Source: Pseudomonas palmensis (GTDB taxonomy: Bacteria; Pseudomonadota; Gammaproteobacteria; Pseudomonadales; Pseudomonadaceae). From it: DNA of 59,853 nt. Where the stretch lies: assembly GCF_017848315.1 (NCBI RefSeq), contig NZ_JAFKEC010000030.1, positions 1-59,853 of the forward strand, given 5' to 3'. Under the pieces are notes generated by a model. It was not told where the DNA came from and did not search any database. It saw only the letters and a list, made by a program, of their open reading frames with translations. The translations under genes and the position numbers were made by a program. Positions 59,428-59,853 of the stretch are shown piece after piece. The stretch's first letter is position 1. Every line of letters starts with the position of its first letter.

Positions 59428-59853
59428 TCAGGGCCGAATCTCGATCAGCGTGCCGTCGCTGACCAGGTTCCATACTTCGCGCATGTCGCGGTTGGTCATG
59501 GCGATGCAGCCTTCGGTCCAGTCCAGGGTGTGGAACAGCGCCTCGGGGTAGTCCGCACTGTCCGGGGTGCCGTGGATCATGATCATGCTGCCCGGCTTCA
59601 CCCCTTCGCGGCGGGCACGGGCCGAGTCGCTGACATTGGGGTAGGAGACGTGGATGGCCAGGTTGTAACGGTCGGACACCTTGCGCCAGTCGAGCCAGTA
59701 CAGCCCCTCGGGCGTGCGCTTGTCGCCCTCGCGCAGCTTGGCACCGGTGGGCTGCTTGCCCAACGAGATGCGGTAGCTCTTCATCGAGGTGTCGCCGCTC
59801 ATCAGTTGCAGGCGGCGTTCGGACTTGATCACCAGCACCTTGTCGATCAACGG
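59428..59853 (-). CDS. L,D-transpeptidase family (YkuD-domain) protein, 5' end outside the window
   Basis: At least 141 residues. KVLVIKSERRLQLMSGDTSM opens the YkuD domain; MIHGTPDS and DWTEGCIAMTNRDM give the histidine and catalytic cysteine of the HGxx...S/TxGCI motif, so the fold is complete. The frame continues to the window edge without a true start, and a signal peptide is expected upstream. The enzyme would act on periplasmic peptidoglycan, either making 3-3 crosslinks or linking/releasing Braun-type lipoprotein (YafK-like members hydrolyse). Confidence 0.85.
   Translation of the reverse strand, partial: PLIDKVLVIKSERRLQLMSGDTSMKSYRISLGKQPTGAKLREGDKRTPEGLYWLDWRKVSDRYNLAIHVSYPNVSDSARARREGVKPGSMIMIHGTPDSADYPEALFHTLDWTEGCIAMTNRDMREVWNLVSDGTLIEIRP

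Overview
The window is chromosomal DNA from a Pseudomonas of the putida group. The evidence is the high GC content, the gene block xseA / guaB-guaA / multicopper oxidase-tadA / mltF / purL / tatABC / Xcp-type type II secretion genes, and the Pseudomonas-type REP palindromes. This assignment rests on remembered gene order and protein sequence, not on a search.

Layout. 1-6156: partial xseA, a LysR regulator divergent from a TauE/SafE permease, a zinc-ribbon protein, then guaB and guaA. 6077-21886: a genomic island of about 15.8 kb inserted at the 3' end of guaA, flanked by a 14-bp perfect direct repeat that covers the last three guaA codons and the stop. It carries a frameshifted P4-type integrase, an AT-rich gene for a HEXXH metallopeptidase-like protein, a zinc/HTH protein, an AlpA-like regulator with a primase-like replication protein and three downstream repeats, a trbJ-trbK-trbL block (trbL has an internal amber codon), an RP4-like traK/oriT/traJ region with no relaxase gene, a 1628-aa single-polypeptide restriction-modification enzyme (type ISP) and a fragment of an antitoxin-like gene. 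21984-29808: a HxlR regulator and quinone reductase, then a LysR regulator, two paralogous aminoaldehyde dehydrogenases, an iron-type alcohol dehydrogenase and an APC permease, which look like an amine or amino-alcohol catabolic locus. 29904-35867: two tandem paralogous large toxin-like genes, the upstream one frameshifted in a 7-base homopolymer. 36083-43942: a Tat-exported multicopper oxidase, tadA, mltF, purL and a NIF3-like small protein. 44041-59338: a second tatABC operon and a type II secretion cluster (gspK alone, then gspC-D-E-F-G-H-I-J-L-M-N), with two Tat-signal phosphatase-family lipoproteins in between. 59428-end: a partial L,D-transpeptidase-family protein.

How the parts work together. 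The island reads as a mobilisable satellite: its own oriT and accessory proteins TraJ/TraK, and three consecutive mating-pair genes (TrbJ, TrbK, TrbL) of an IncP-like type IV system, but no relaxase and no remaining T4SS. It would have to borrow a helper plasmid while substituting some helper components. At least two of its genes are broken in this copy. The T2SS region appears to be a phosphate-starvation export module: a three-repeat Pho box precedes the phosphatase-like gene from which gspC onward is read through, and Tat2 would move folded phosphatases into the periplasm for the T2SS.

Most interesting items: the satellite-like island with two copies of one divergent control region; the roughly 80-bp diverged duplication of the guaA tail and terminator; the tandem toxins with a homopolymer frameshift; and the metallophosphatase-family lipoprotein that has lost its metal-binding motifs.
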